Both the position numbers and the translations under genes were made by a program. This document shows, in pieces, positions 53,343-61,729 of a DNA stretch of 64,000 bases. The stretch covers positions 1,612,001-1,676,000 of the forward strand of contig NZ_CP080417.1 of NCBI RefSeq assembly GCF_019457535.1, in the 5' to 3' direction. Under the pieces are notes generated by a model. The model saw only the letters and a list, made by a program, of their open reading frames with translations, did no database searches and had not been told where the DNA came from. Within the stretch, counting starts at the first letter, position 1. Each line of letters starts with the position of its first letter. This stretch comes from Shewanella halotolerans (GTDB lineage: Bacteria; Pseudomonadota; Gammaproteobacteria; Enterobacterales; Shewanellaceae).

Positions 53343-54005
53343 TTAACGATTCTGATGCTTGTATGGGCGTTCGAACGCCTGAATACGATCTTCTATATAG
53401 CTGATAGCTTGTCGGCACTTGCCTAAGCGGCGATGAACCAAAAGTATTTCATTTTGCAGTGCAATTTTGTCAGCACTATGACAGTTTTCAAGCTTAGATT
53501 GCAAATGCGCAATTTTTTGTTCAAAGGTGTGAACCCAGTTCATATGTTTGTTCAATTCTTCATAGAGCTGGTGGCTGTTATTCATCACGCCGGCCGCGAT
53601 CCAACTAAATCCGCTCTGGGCATGGCTCTTCTGTCGCCGCTTGCGCGCGTGGGCGATGCGAGACGCCTTCTGTTGCTCGGCCGACTTTACCCCAAGCGCC
53701 GTGGTATTCAACGCGCGCCTTAGGGCGGTAAACCTGTCCTGAATACCTTCGCAGGCTAGGGCGATGGTGGTCGCCGAAATATTTCCCTGGAGCAACTTCT
53801 CAAGCTGAGCAATCTTCTTACTGAGCTGATCTATGCAGGGGCCAAGCTGAGCACCCGCCTGATTAAACAGATTGTCGTTAAATCGCTCGGTTTCTTGCAG
53901 CAGCTTGCGCTGCCCCTTAGGCAATTGGCTGTCGTGTTGCAGCACCTCTTGCTCTAACTGTTTCAGTTGGACTCGCAGGCGGTGGATAAGTTCATTTGTC
54001 TTCAT
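53343..54005 (-). CDS. priC: Primosomal replication protein PriC
   Basis: PriC (primosomal protein N'') family, which helps reload DnaB at stalled forks. It is 220 residues, longer than E. coli PriC (175). It is helical and basic, with the family C-terminus around LHSKLENC-like repeats and LVHRRLGKCRQAISYIEDRI. Its ATG overlaps the TSUP stop (ATGA), so translation is coupled. Confidence 0.8.
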   Translation of the reverse strand: MKTNELIHRLRVQLKQLEQEVLQHDSQLPKGQRKLLQETERFNDNLFNQAGAQLGPCIDQLSKKIAQLEKLLQGNISATTIALACEGIQDRFTALRRALNTTALGVKSAEQQKASRIAHARKRRQKSHAQSGFSWIAAGVMNNSHQLYEELNKHMNWVHTFEQKIAHLQSKLENCHSADKIALQNEILLVHRRLGKCRQAISYIEDRIQAFERPYKHQNR

Positions 54006-54775
54006 GCCCAGGCTCCCCAGGCCAGATTAATGGCGATGAGTATCACTATGCTAATAAACAGGGGGCGGATAAAAGGCACGCCAAATTTGATGGCGGTGCG
54101 GGCGCCGATAAATGACCCTAGCATCATACACAGCCCCATCGACAGTCCAACCATCAAGTTCACCTGGCCTAATGCCAGAAACACACTCAGTGAGGTGAGG
54201 TTGCTGATCAGCGTCATGGCTCTGGCAAGGCCGCAGCTATTGAGCACCGGCAGCTTATATTGAGACACGCTGCTGATGGTCCAGAAGGCGCCGGTCGCTG
54301 GACCGGCAAATCCGTCGTAGAAGCCAAGCGGTAGCCCTTGGCGCCACTGCTTGAACTTCGAGGGCGCCTTTACCGGTGGCTCATAGGTGGGGCAGCCCAT
54401 GGCGTTAGGTTTGAGTAGTGTATAAAGGGCAACGGCGATGATAAACAGCGGCAGCCACTTTTCGAGCCACTGATTGTCGATAAGATAGACCACAAAGGTA
54501 CCTATGACAGCGCCGATAAAGGTGGCGATGGAGGCGTGATACCAAAACCTGGGAGTGAAAAACTGCTTGCGGTAGTAGGTAAAGGCCGCCATGGAGGAGC
54601 CGAAGCTGGCCGCCAGCTTGTTGGTGCCCAGCGCCGTATGGGGTGGAATGCCTATGGTGAGCAGGGCCGGGATCGACAGCAGGCCGCCGCCACCGGCGAC
54701 GGCATCGATAAAACCTGCGATAAAGCCGGTCGCAGCCAGAATCGCCCAGCTACCTGGGTCGAGTAATAGATCCAA
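54002..54775 (-). CDS. TSUP (TauE/SafE) family membrane transporter
   Basis: Inner-membrane transporter of the TauE/SafE sulfite/organosulfonate exporter family; substrate unknown. It is 257 residues with about eight helices in two repeats, each opening with the family loop: AGFIDAVAGGGGLLSIPAL and GFYDGFAGPATGAFW. It lies 38 bases after dinG and overlaps priC by four bases. Confidence 0.9.
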   Translation of the reverse strand: MDLLLDPGSWAILAATGFIAGFIDAVAGGGGLLSIPALLTIGIPPHTALGTNKLAASFGSSMAAFTYYRKQFFTPRFWYHASIATFIGAVIGTFVVYLIDNQWLEKWLPLFIIAVALYTLLKPNAMGCPTYEPPVKAPSKFKQWRQGLPLGFYDGFAGPATGAFWTISSVSQYKLPVLNSCGLARAMTLISNLTSLSVFLALGQVNLMVGLSMGLCMMLGSFIGARTAIKFGVPFIRPLFISIVILIAINLAWGAWA

Positions 54776-54813
54776 TGGTTATCCTATTCGGTTGCTTTCT
54801 ATTAGATAGCTTT

Positions 54814-56886
54814 TTATTCAATGACTTGACGAAAGGGAGGCAGGGCATCCAGTAGGGATTTGCCGTAGCGTTTGGTCACTAAACGGCGATCCAATATGGT
54901 GATTCTGCCATAATCCTCTTCTTTACGCAGTAATCTACCACAACTTTGGATCAGTTTACGCGAAGCATCTGGGATCGTCAGCTGCAAGAAAGGATTTCCT
55001 CCCTTTGCCTTAATGTATTCTGCGTGTGCCTGTTCCACCGGTGAGGTGGGCACGGCAAAGGGTAGTTTTGTGATAATCAGGTTCGTCAGGTAGTCGCCGG
55101 GAAGGTCGAGACCCTCAGAGAAACTGCCGGTACCGAAGATGATGCTGACCTCGCCATTATCGCAGCGCTGCTTATGATCTTGCAGCAGCTGCTGACGGGA
55201 GGCTTCCCCTTGAATAAGCAGCGGCGACTTAATCTTGCTTCTGACCAGATCGGCCACCTTCTCCATCTGCCAGTAGGAGGCAAATAGCACCAGGGTCGCC
55301 ATCTCACCGTCGATAAGCGTGAGGATCTGTTCCGCCAGCTCGTCGGTATAGCGATCGTCCGTAGGTTCGGTGCGCATCTTGGGCAGGTAGAGGGTGGCGT
55401 TTTGCTGGAAATCAAACGGGCTGTCCATGGCCAGATAGCGACTGCCATCGTTGATAGAGAGTCCCACCTGATGAGTAAAGTGGTTGAAGTTGTTCAGTGC
55501 CCTCAGGGTCGCGCTACAGAGCACCACGCCGGCAGCCTTCTCCCATAGGAGGTTCTCGAGCATATAACCCACCTCGATCGGCGAGACATTAAACAGATAG
55601 TCGCTCTGCTTACCCACCAGATGCTCGACCCAGCGAGCCATGGGCGCGCCCTTGGCGCTGTCTTCCTTGGCCATCATCTTCCACAGCTTCTGCAGATTCT
55701 CCAGGCGCTGTAACATGAAGCCGGTTTCGCTTAGTAGCTGCTCAGATTGATGCTTAGGTAGCTCGCCATCCTTAATCGCCTCGTTGAGCAGTGCCAGCAT
55801 CTTGTTAAATTGCTTGAGCGCACTGCTCGACGCCGTGGCCAGGTTTTCCGCCAGCATGGTTAAGGCCGCCGGTAGCTTGCCGTGTTCGAAGCGGATGCGC
55901 CGCTCGGGGTTATCAAATTTGGACGCCTGGCCGTCGCAATATTGGGCGACGCTGGTTAGTAGGCTGGTGAGATCGTTGATGTGATCTAGCATGGCCTGGG
56001 CGGGGGCTATGATGTTGTTGCTCTTGAGCTGGTTCTGCAGCTTGGCGCTGGTCTTGCCGACTTTTTCAAGCCAGTCGATGGCGCCCCTGAGGGTTGCCTG
56101 AGCGCTTGAGAAGTCTCTGGCCACTATCGGTAGGTGATGGGCCTCGTCGATCACATAATAGAGTTCTTCCGGATCTGGCAGAATCACCCCGCCGCCCAGT
56201 TCGAGATCGGCAAACAGCAGGCTATGGTTGGCAATTAGTACGTCCCATGTGTCTACATCTTCACGGGCCTTATGGAAGGGGCAGTGTCTGTGGCTGGCGA
56301 GTTGTCTGTGGCAGCTGTGTTTATCGCAGGCGATCTGCTGCCAAAGGTGATCGGGCAGCTGCTGAGACAGTGTGTCGCGCTCGCCGTTCCAGCGTCCTTC
56401 GTGAAAATCTTTCAGCAGGCCTTGTAAGAGCTCGACCTGGCTATGGTCAGGTTTGGTCTGCCACATGGCCATCTGAGTGCCGTCATCGCCGCCGATCAGC
56501 ATCTCAAGCTTAGAGAGACAGACATAGCGCTGACGCCCCTTTACCAGGCCGAAGGTGAAATTAAGCCCTGATAGCTTGGAGAAGAAGGGTAAGTCCTTGT
56601 TGAGTAGCTGCTCCTGCAGGGCAACCGTGGCGGTGGCGATACAGACCTTCTTCTTACTCGCTAAAGCCAGAGGAATCGAACCTAAGATATAAGCCAGCGA
56701 CTTACCTATGCCTGTGCCTGCCTCGACCACTATGATGCGTCTATGCTTGTCATATTCACCAGCGAGTGTCTTGGAGATCTCGGCGACGATATAATTTTGT
56801 TCCCGGCGCGATCTAAAGTTAGGCAGGGCGGCGGCAATCTCTTTGTAAATCGTTCGGATCTGGGTTTTAACGTCGGCAGATAACAT
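54814..56886 (-). CDS. dinG: ATP-dependent DNA helicase DinG
   Basis: XPD-like superfamily 2 helicase (5'-3') that resolves R-loops and damaged forks. It is 690 residues. Walker A AGTGIGKS is at 56-63 and the DEAH box at 247-250. The iron-sulfur cluster Cys are at 123, 187, 192 and 202. A consensus LexA box lies 26 bp upstream, so SOS control is expected. The minus-strand genes after it may be co-transcribed. Confidence 0.95.
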   Translation of the reverse strand: MLSADVKTQIRTIYKEIAAALPNFRSRREQNYIVAEISKTLAGEYDKHRRIIVVEAGTGIGKSLAYILGSIPLALASKKKVCIATATVALQEQLLNKDLPFFSKLSGLNFTFGLVKGRQRYVCLSKLEMLIGGDDGTQMAMWQTKPDHSQVELLQGLLKDFHEGRWNGERDTLSQQLPDHLWQQIACDKHSCHRQLASHRHCPFHKAREDVDTWDVLIANHSLLFADLELGGGVILPDPEELYYVIDEAHHLPIVARDFSSAQATLRGAIDWLEKVGKTSAKLQNQLKSNNIIAPAQAMLDHINDLTSLLTSVAQYCDGQASKFDNPERRIRFEHGKLPAALTMLAENLATASSSALKQFNKMLALLNEAIKDGELPKHQSEQLLSETGFMLQRLENLQKLWKMMAKEDSAKGAPMARWVEHLVGKQSDYLFNVSPIEVGYMLENLLWEKAAGVVLCSATLRALNNFNHFTHQVGLSINDGSRYLAMDSPFDFQQNATLYLPKMRTEPTDDRYTDELAEQILTLIDGEMATLVLFASYWQMEKVADLVRSKIKSPLLIQGEASRQQLLQDHKQRCDNGEVSIIFGTGSFSEGLDLPGDYLTNLIITKLPFAVPTSPVEQAHAEYIKAKGGNPFLQLTIPDASRKLIQSCGRLLRKEEDYGRITILDRRLVTKRYGKSLLDALPPFRQVIE

Positions 56887-56911
56887 GAAGGCTTAGTGCT
56901 GGCAAATAATG

Positions 56912-56927
56912 CTGTACATAATAACAG
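56912..56927. promoter_or_regulatory. LexA (SOS) box between dinG and polB
   Basis: CTGTACATAATAACAG fits CTGT-N8-ACAG perfectly. It lies 26 bp from dinG and 98 bp from polB in the divergent gap. Both are damage-inducible in E. coli. Confidence 0.88.
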
Positions 56928-57024
56928 TGATTACATAGCCTAAGAAGAGTAGAAGTAAGGAATTCACGACTTATTTGTTGTCGTGTCATCTAATATGTTG
57001 AAATTAATTGGATAATAGCCAGGC

Positions 57025-59436
57025 TTGCATGATTTAAACACCCCGCTGGTGAGCGTAGAAGGGCGGATCTTAACCCGTCACCACCAAGGCAGCGAATTAC
57101 ATTATTACCTTAGTACGGCCGAAGGGCCGGTTCGGGTCATTGTGCCCAATGGCGAGCGCATCTGTTTTTGTCGTACTCAGGATGAATTGAGCCTGCTCGG
57201 GGGCAACCATGAGAGTGGTGTGCGCAGCGAAGCACTTAACTTAACCACCTTTGACGATGAGCCGGTCAGCGCCCTCTATTTCGCCAATAATCAAAGTTTT
57301 CGTCATCTTAGCCGTATTGCCACGGATAAGGGGATCTCCCTTTATGAGTCTGAGCTCAGGGCAGAGCAGCGTTATCTCATCGAGCGTTACATCGCCTTGG
57401 ACGTAGAGTTTATCGGCCGCTGGCAAAGCCAAGCACTAGACACGCCCACGCTCATCGCCGAGAGGGCCAGACGGAGTGAGCTAGATGTTAATCGAGAAGT
57501 TAAGCTGGCTGTGGTCTCGCTGGATTTCGAATGTGCCATGGATGGAGAGCTTTTTAGTGTCGGGCTGTACGGCCAATCGGCCAGCGGCGAGCCCTATCAG
57601 CAGGTGATCATGGTGGGGGAGGCGTGTGACTCGCCGCCTGAGTATCTCTCGCTTGTGCCCAATGAGGCGGCATTAATTAAGGCGCTGCTGGATTGGTTTA
57701 AGCTCAATGATCCCGACATCATCATAGGCTGGGCGGTTGTGACCTTCGACCTGGCGCTCTTGTATCGCAGGGCCAAGGCGCTCAATGTTCCGTTAACGCT
57801 TGGCAGGCTAGGCACGCAGCTTTCCTGGCGTGTCGATAACAAATACCGACCCGAGACCTTAATCTTGCCTGGCCGTGTGGTGCTCGATGGCATCGACTGG
57901 CTCAAGGCGGCCTTCTATCAGTTTGACAGTTTTAGCCTTGAGTCTGTCGCCAGAGAGCTACTCGGCGAGGGGAAGGCGATTCACAACGTCAGTCACCGCG
58001 CCGAGGAGATAGCGATCCTGTTTCGTGAGGATAAGGCGGCGCTGGCCCATTACAATATTACCGACTGTCGCCTGGTGTGGGAGATCTTTGCCAAAACCGA
58101 TCTGCTGGCCTTTGTGATGGAGCGTTCGCGTCTAACCGGCTTAGAGCTTGGCCGGGTAGGCGCCTCGGTGGCCGCGTTTAATAATCTTTATCTGCCCCAT
58201 CTGCACCGCGCCGGCTATGTCGCCCCCTGTGTGCCGGTCAGCGATGGCATAGAGAGCCCAGGCGGCTATGTGATGGATTCCAAACCCGGGCTCTATCAAC
58301 ATATATTGGTGCTCGATTTTAAGAGCCTTTATCCCTCGATTATCAGAACCTTCTTAATCGATCCCAAGGGGCTGGTGGAAGGATTAAAAGAAGGGGCTAA
58401 TGCTGGGGTAAAGGGAGCAAGTGAAGGCAATGATACCGTGCCTGGCTTTTTGGGCGCCCAGTTTAGTCGCAATTCTCCTATTCTGCCTGAGCTTATCGCA
58501 AGCCTGTCTGCCAAGCGCGAAGAAGCCAAGCGCGAAGCCAACGCCCCCCTGTCCCAAGCGATAAAGATCATCATGAACTCCCTCTACGGCGTGCTGGGGT
58601 CTCGCGGCTGTGTGTTTCACGATGCGCGCCTGGCAAGCTCAATTACCCTTAGGGGTCATGAGATCATGAAGCAGACCAAGCAATGGATTGAGGCGCTGGG
58701 CTTGACCGTTATCTATGGCGATACCGACTCTACCTTCGTACATATCTCCTCGCCCGAGCGTGTCGGTGATATCGATGCCTTTGCCAGGGAGTTGGTCGCA
58801 TCGATCAACGAGAAATGGCGACTCAAGCTCAAGCAGGAGTTTCAGTTAGATTGTTATCTCGAGCTTGAATATGAGCGACATTTCGAGCAGTTCTTCATGC
58901 CGACACTGCGTGGCTCTACCGAAGGCTCCAAGAAGCGTTATGTTGGCGCCTACCTGCAGGAGGACCAAAGCCTCAAGCTGGTGTTTAAGGGGATGGAGCA
59001 GGTGAGGAGTGACTGGAGCCCCTTGGCGCGGGAGGTGCAGGCCGAGCTCTATTATCGACTGTTTGCCAAGCAGGATGTGCTCGGCTATTTAAAACAAATT
59101 GTGGATGCGCTGCAGCAAGGAAAGCTCGACGACAAGCTGATTTTTTCTAAACGTCTCAGGCGCAACATCGAAGACTATACCGCTAAGTCATCACCCCACG
59201 TGAAGGCGGCGACCCTCTGGTGCCAGCGAAGTGGCGATGACAGTCATGGTAAGCGTGGCGAAAAAATTAGCTACCTGATGACGCAAAATGGCGCCGAACC
59301 TGTACAGCATCTACTCGGAAAGATCGATTATCAGTATTATCTGGATAAACAGATCGCACCCATTTCTGATCCCATACTTTCAATTTTAAACACTAGTTTC
59401 AATAATCTTGTGGCCAAGCAAATGTCGTTAATTTAG
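57025..59436 (+). CDS. polB: DNA polymerase II
   Basis: Family B repair/translesion polymerase with proofreading. It is 803 residues. Exonuclease motifs are LDFECA, NDPDIIIGWAVVTFD and YNITDCRLVWE. Polymerase motifs are A (DFKSLYPSIIRTF), B (KIIMNSLYGVLGS) and C (YGDTDSTFV), so both activities look intact. The only plausible family-length start is a TTG at 57025, because a stop lies nine bases upstream and there is no in-frame ATG nearby; the alternative is GTG at 57049. It is divergent from dinG across a LexA box. Confidence 0.95.
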   Translation: MHDLNTPLVSVEGRILTRHHQGSELHYYLSTAEGPVRVIVPNGERICFCRTQDELSLLGGNHESGVRSEALNLTTFDDEPVSALYFANNQSFRHLSRIATDKGISLYESELRAEQRYLIERYIALDVEFIGRWQSQALDTPTLIAERARRSELDVNREVKLAVVSLDFECAMDGELFSVGLYGQSASGEPYQQVIMVGEACDSPPEYLSLVPNEAALIKALLDWFKLNDPDIIIGWAVVTFDLALLYRRAKALNVPLTLGRLGTQLSWRVDNKYRPETLILPGRVVLDGIDWLKAAFYQFDSFSLESVARELLGEGKAIHNVSHRAEEIAILFREDKAALAHYNITDCRLVWEIFAKTDLLAFVMERSRLTGLELGRVGASVAAFNNLYLPHLHRAGYVAPCVPVSDGIESPGGYVMDSKPGLYQHILVLDFKSLYPSIIRTFLIDPKGLVEGLKEGANAGVKGASEGNDTVPGFLGAQFSRNSPILPELIASLSAKREEAKREANAPLSQAIKIIMNSLYGVLGSRGCVFHDARLASSITLRGHEIMKQTKQWIEALGLTVIYGDTDSTFVHISSPERVGDIDAFARELVASINEKWRLKLKQEFQLDCYLELEYERHFEQFFMPTLRGSTEGSKKRYVGAYLQEDQSLKLVFKGMEQVRSDWSPLAREVQAELYYRLFAKQDVLGYLKQIVDALQQGKLDDKLIFSKRLRRNIEDYTAKSSPHVKAATLWCQRSGDDSHGKRGEKISYLMTQNGAEPVQHLLGKIDYQYYLDKQIAPISDPILSILNTSFNNLVAKQMSLI

Positions 59437-59669
59437 TTGTTTTCTGGTTGTTGAGATAGTGATGAGTTGTTAACGTTTGGTGTAAAGTCTGAGTTTTCTG
59501 GAATTCTTTAGTTAACTTGGTGAAAAATAGCGCCGTTATTGTGATATTCGTCTTTGAGGGAATGCTAATCTTTTGCTAGTCTTTAGCTGAAATTGGAACG
59601 AAATAAAACAACGGAATGTCGCACAATAAGATAAAGCAAACTGAACATAACAAAAGGTTAGACTAACAG

Positions 59670-60881
59670 ATGAAGAAGAGTGTAATAGCAACAGCGTTAG
59701 CGGTTGTCATTTTTGTCCCCGCTGCATCCGCTATCGAAATCTATAAAGACGATAAAAATGCGGTAGAAATTGGTGGTTTTATTGATGCCCGTGTTATTAA
59801 CACTCAAGGTTCAACTGAAGTGGTTAACGGTGCGTCACGGATCAATTTTGGTTTCACCCGTGAGATGAGCGACGGCTGGAAGGCGTTCACTAAGCTGGAG
59901 TGGGGTGTTAACCCATTCGGTAACAGTGAAATCGTTTACAGCAGTGAGAGTAACTTCGAATCTAAGAGCGGTGACTTTCTTAATAATCGTCTCGGTTATG
60001 TCGGTATCGCCCACGATCTCTATGGTAGCCTGACCATAGGTAAGCAGTGGGGTGCTTGGTATGACGTGGTTTACAACACTAACTACGGTTTCGTATGGGA
60101 CGGTAACGCTGCCGGTGTTTACACCTATAACAAGGCAGATGGTGCGGTAAACGGTGTGGGTCGTGGTGACAAGATCGTTCAGTACCGTAACAGCGTAGGC
60201 GATCTGAGCTTTGCGGTTCAGGCGCAGCTAAAGAACGATAAGTTCTATACCTGTGAATATGATCCTAACCTGTCTACCGACTGTAAAGAGCGTTGGGACA
60301 GCCAAGATCCTGTCTTAGATTCAGAAGAAGTTAAGTACAACTACACCTATGGTGCGTCTGCGACCTATCAGGTTAACGACAAGCTTTCTGTCTCTGCCGG
60401 TATCAACCGTGGTGAGTTTGATGTCACCTTCAGAAAGACCTCTGAGCAGATCACCGCAATCGACGTGATCTACGGTATGGGTGTGACTTGGGGTAACTGG
60501 GACGCCGACGGTTTCTACGGCGCGGCTAACTTCAACAAGAACGAGAACCACGATACCGATAACCTGGGTCGTCTGATCAAGGATTCATATGGTGTCGAAA
60601 CGCTGTTCTCTTACAAGTTCGACAACGGTTTCCGTCCCTTTGTTTCGTACAACATCTTGGACGCGGGTAAGGACTATGTGATCCAGCCTAACAACGTTGA
60701 CCCTAACTCGTCGTTCAAGCGTCAGTTCGTGGTTGTTGGTCTGCACTATGTGTGGGATGCCAACACTGTGCTTTATGTTGAAGGCCGTAAAGACTTCAGT
60801 AAGTTTGAAGGTGCCGATGCTGAAGCCCAGGCTAAATTCGAAGAAGACGGTATAGCCATAGGTATTCGTTACACTCTGTAA
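59670..60881 (+). CDS. General outer-membrane porin
   Basis: Gram-negative trimeric porin (OmpC/OmpF-like superfamily). It is 403 residues. A signal peptide ends at ASA/IE (residue 21). It then has about 16 predicted amphipathic strands ending in IAIGIRYTL with a C-terminal Leu rather than Phe. The segment with CEYDPNLSTDC is a likely extracellular loop disulfide. Monocistronic, with a strong terminator. Confidence 0.9.
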   Translation: MKKSVIATALAVVIFVPAASAIEIYKDDKNAVEIGGFIDARVINTQGSTEVVNGASRINFGFTREMSDGWKAFTKLEWGVNPFGNSEIVYSSESNFESKSGDFLNNRLGYVGIAHDLYGSLTIGKQWGAWYDVVYNTNYGFVWDGNAAGVYTYNKADGAVNGVGRGDKIVQYRNSVGDLSFAVQAQLKNDKFYTCEYDPNLSTDCKERWDSQDPVLDSEEVKYNYTYGASATYQVNDKLSVSAGINRGEFDVTFRKTSEQITAIDVIYGMGVTWGNWDADGFYGAANFNKNENHDTDNLGRLIKDSYGVETLFSYKFDNGFRPFVSYNILDAGKDYVIQPNNVDPNSSFKRQFVVVGLHYVWDANTVLYVEGRKDFSKFEGADAEAQAKFEEDGIAIGIRYTL

Positions 60882-60918
60882 TACACCTTGTGATTAAGAG
60901 TGAAAGTCTGATCAATTC

Positions 60919-60947
60919 AAAAAAAGCGCCTAATAGGCGCTTTTTTA
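60919..60947 (+). terminator. Terminator of the porin gene
   Basis: AAAAAAGCGCC, loop TAATA, GGCGCTTTTTT. Confidence 0.9.
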
Positions 60948-61729
60948 TTACCCTTCTAAAATCCCAATTCTTATCTGTTTGATGGCGAGTGATACTTCCG
61001 CCTTAAGCCCTTCCATCCATTCTATTTATGAGAATTTGAACGCCGCCATTTAAGTGTCTATCAAGAGTCGAAGCTAGGTCTCATTGCCTGACTCTAGACT
61101 AGTCTCGATCTGCGCTGATTCTAGTCATAGTCGGGTCTTGGTTTAAACTTAGTCCTTACCTTATTTGATCTTAACTACCCCTGATGCTGCCAAATTTTGG
61201 CCTTATGTGAGAGTTACTGCGATTTAACCTTTACCAGCAGGTTGATTTGTAATCAATTCTTTACGTGCGGTTGCCGATTTTACCCAAATGACAGCGTGAT
61301 TTTACAATTAAGCTCTTTGTGACAACTACCTATATTTAACATCTTGTCGATCATTAGTTTGATAAACCGCTAATTAATAACTTGGCTAATTTAGTTTGTT
61401 CTGCTTATGGCTTATGCACGCTTTTGTCTTGTATTTGATTGTTTTTATTTGGTTTATATGTGTCGTCTCTCTAGTTGTAATGCTTGGTAACGGCAATATT
61501 AGCCAAAAATCGTCGACTTGTTACAGCTAACAAAAATCTGACTTATTGTGACAGGCGTCTACAAATTGAGCGATCGCCAATTAAATCTGTGAAAATAGTG
61601 ATGCGATTGTTGATTAAATGTTTCACATGTGGTTCTATTTGTTGGCGAATGTGCACAAGTGTAACGATTGGTGTTTATTTGTGTTTACTTTCACACAAAA
61701 ATAAAAAATAAAGTCCAGGGAGAAACAAC
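60948..61729 (+). promoter_or_regulatory. Long upstream region of the TonB-dependent receptor
   Basis: About 780 bp without a supported gene, increasingly AT-rich towards the receptor. The frame at 61484-61711 has no ribosome site and poor composition. I could not fix a promoter. An imperfect palindrome AGACTAGTCT lies near 61096. Confidence 0.4.

Noticed and set aside
59530..59560. CRP site upstream of the porin gene (TGTGATATTCGTCTTTG)
   Set aside because: Only one half matches; the other keeps TC alone and no shared context supports it.
61484..61711. 75-codon frame before the TonB-dependent receptor
   Set aside because: It lacks a ribosome site, and its Cys-, Arg- and Lys-rich content is typical of chance translation of AT-rich DNA.
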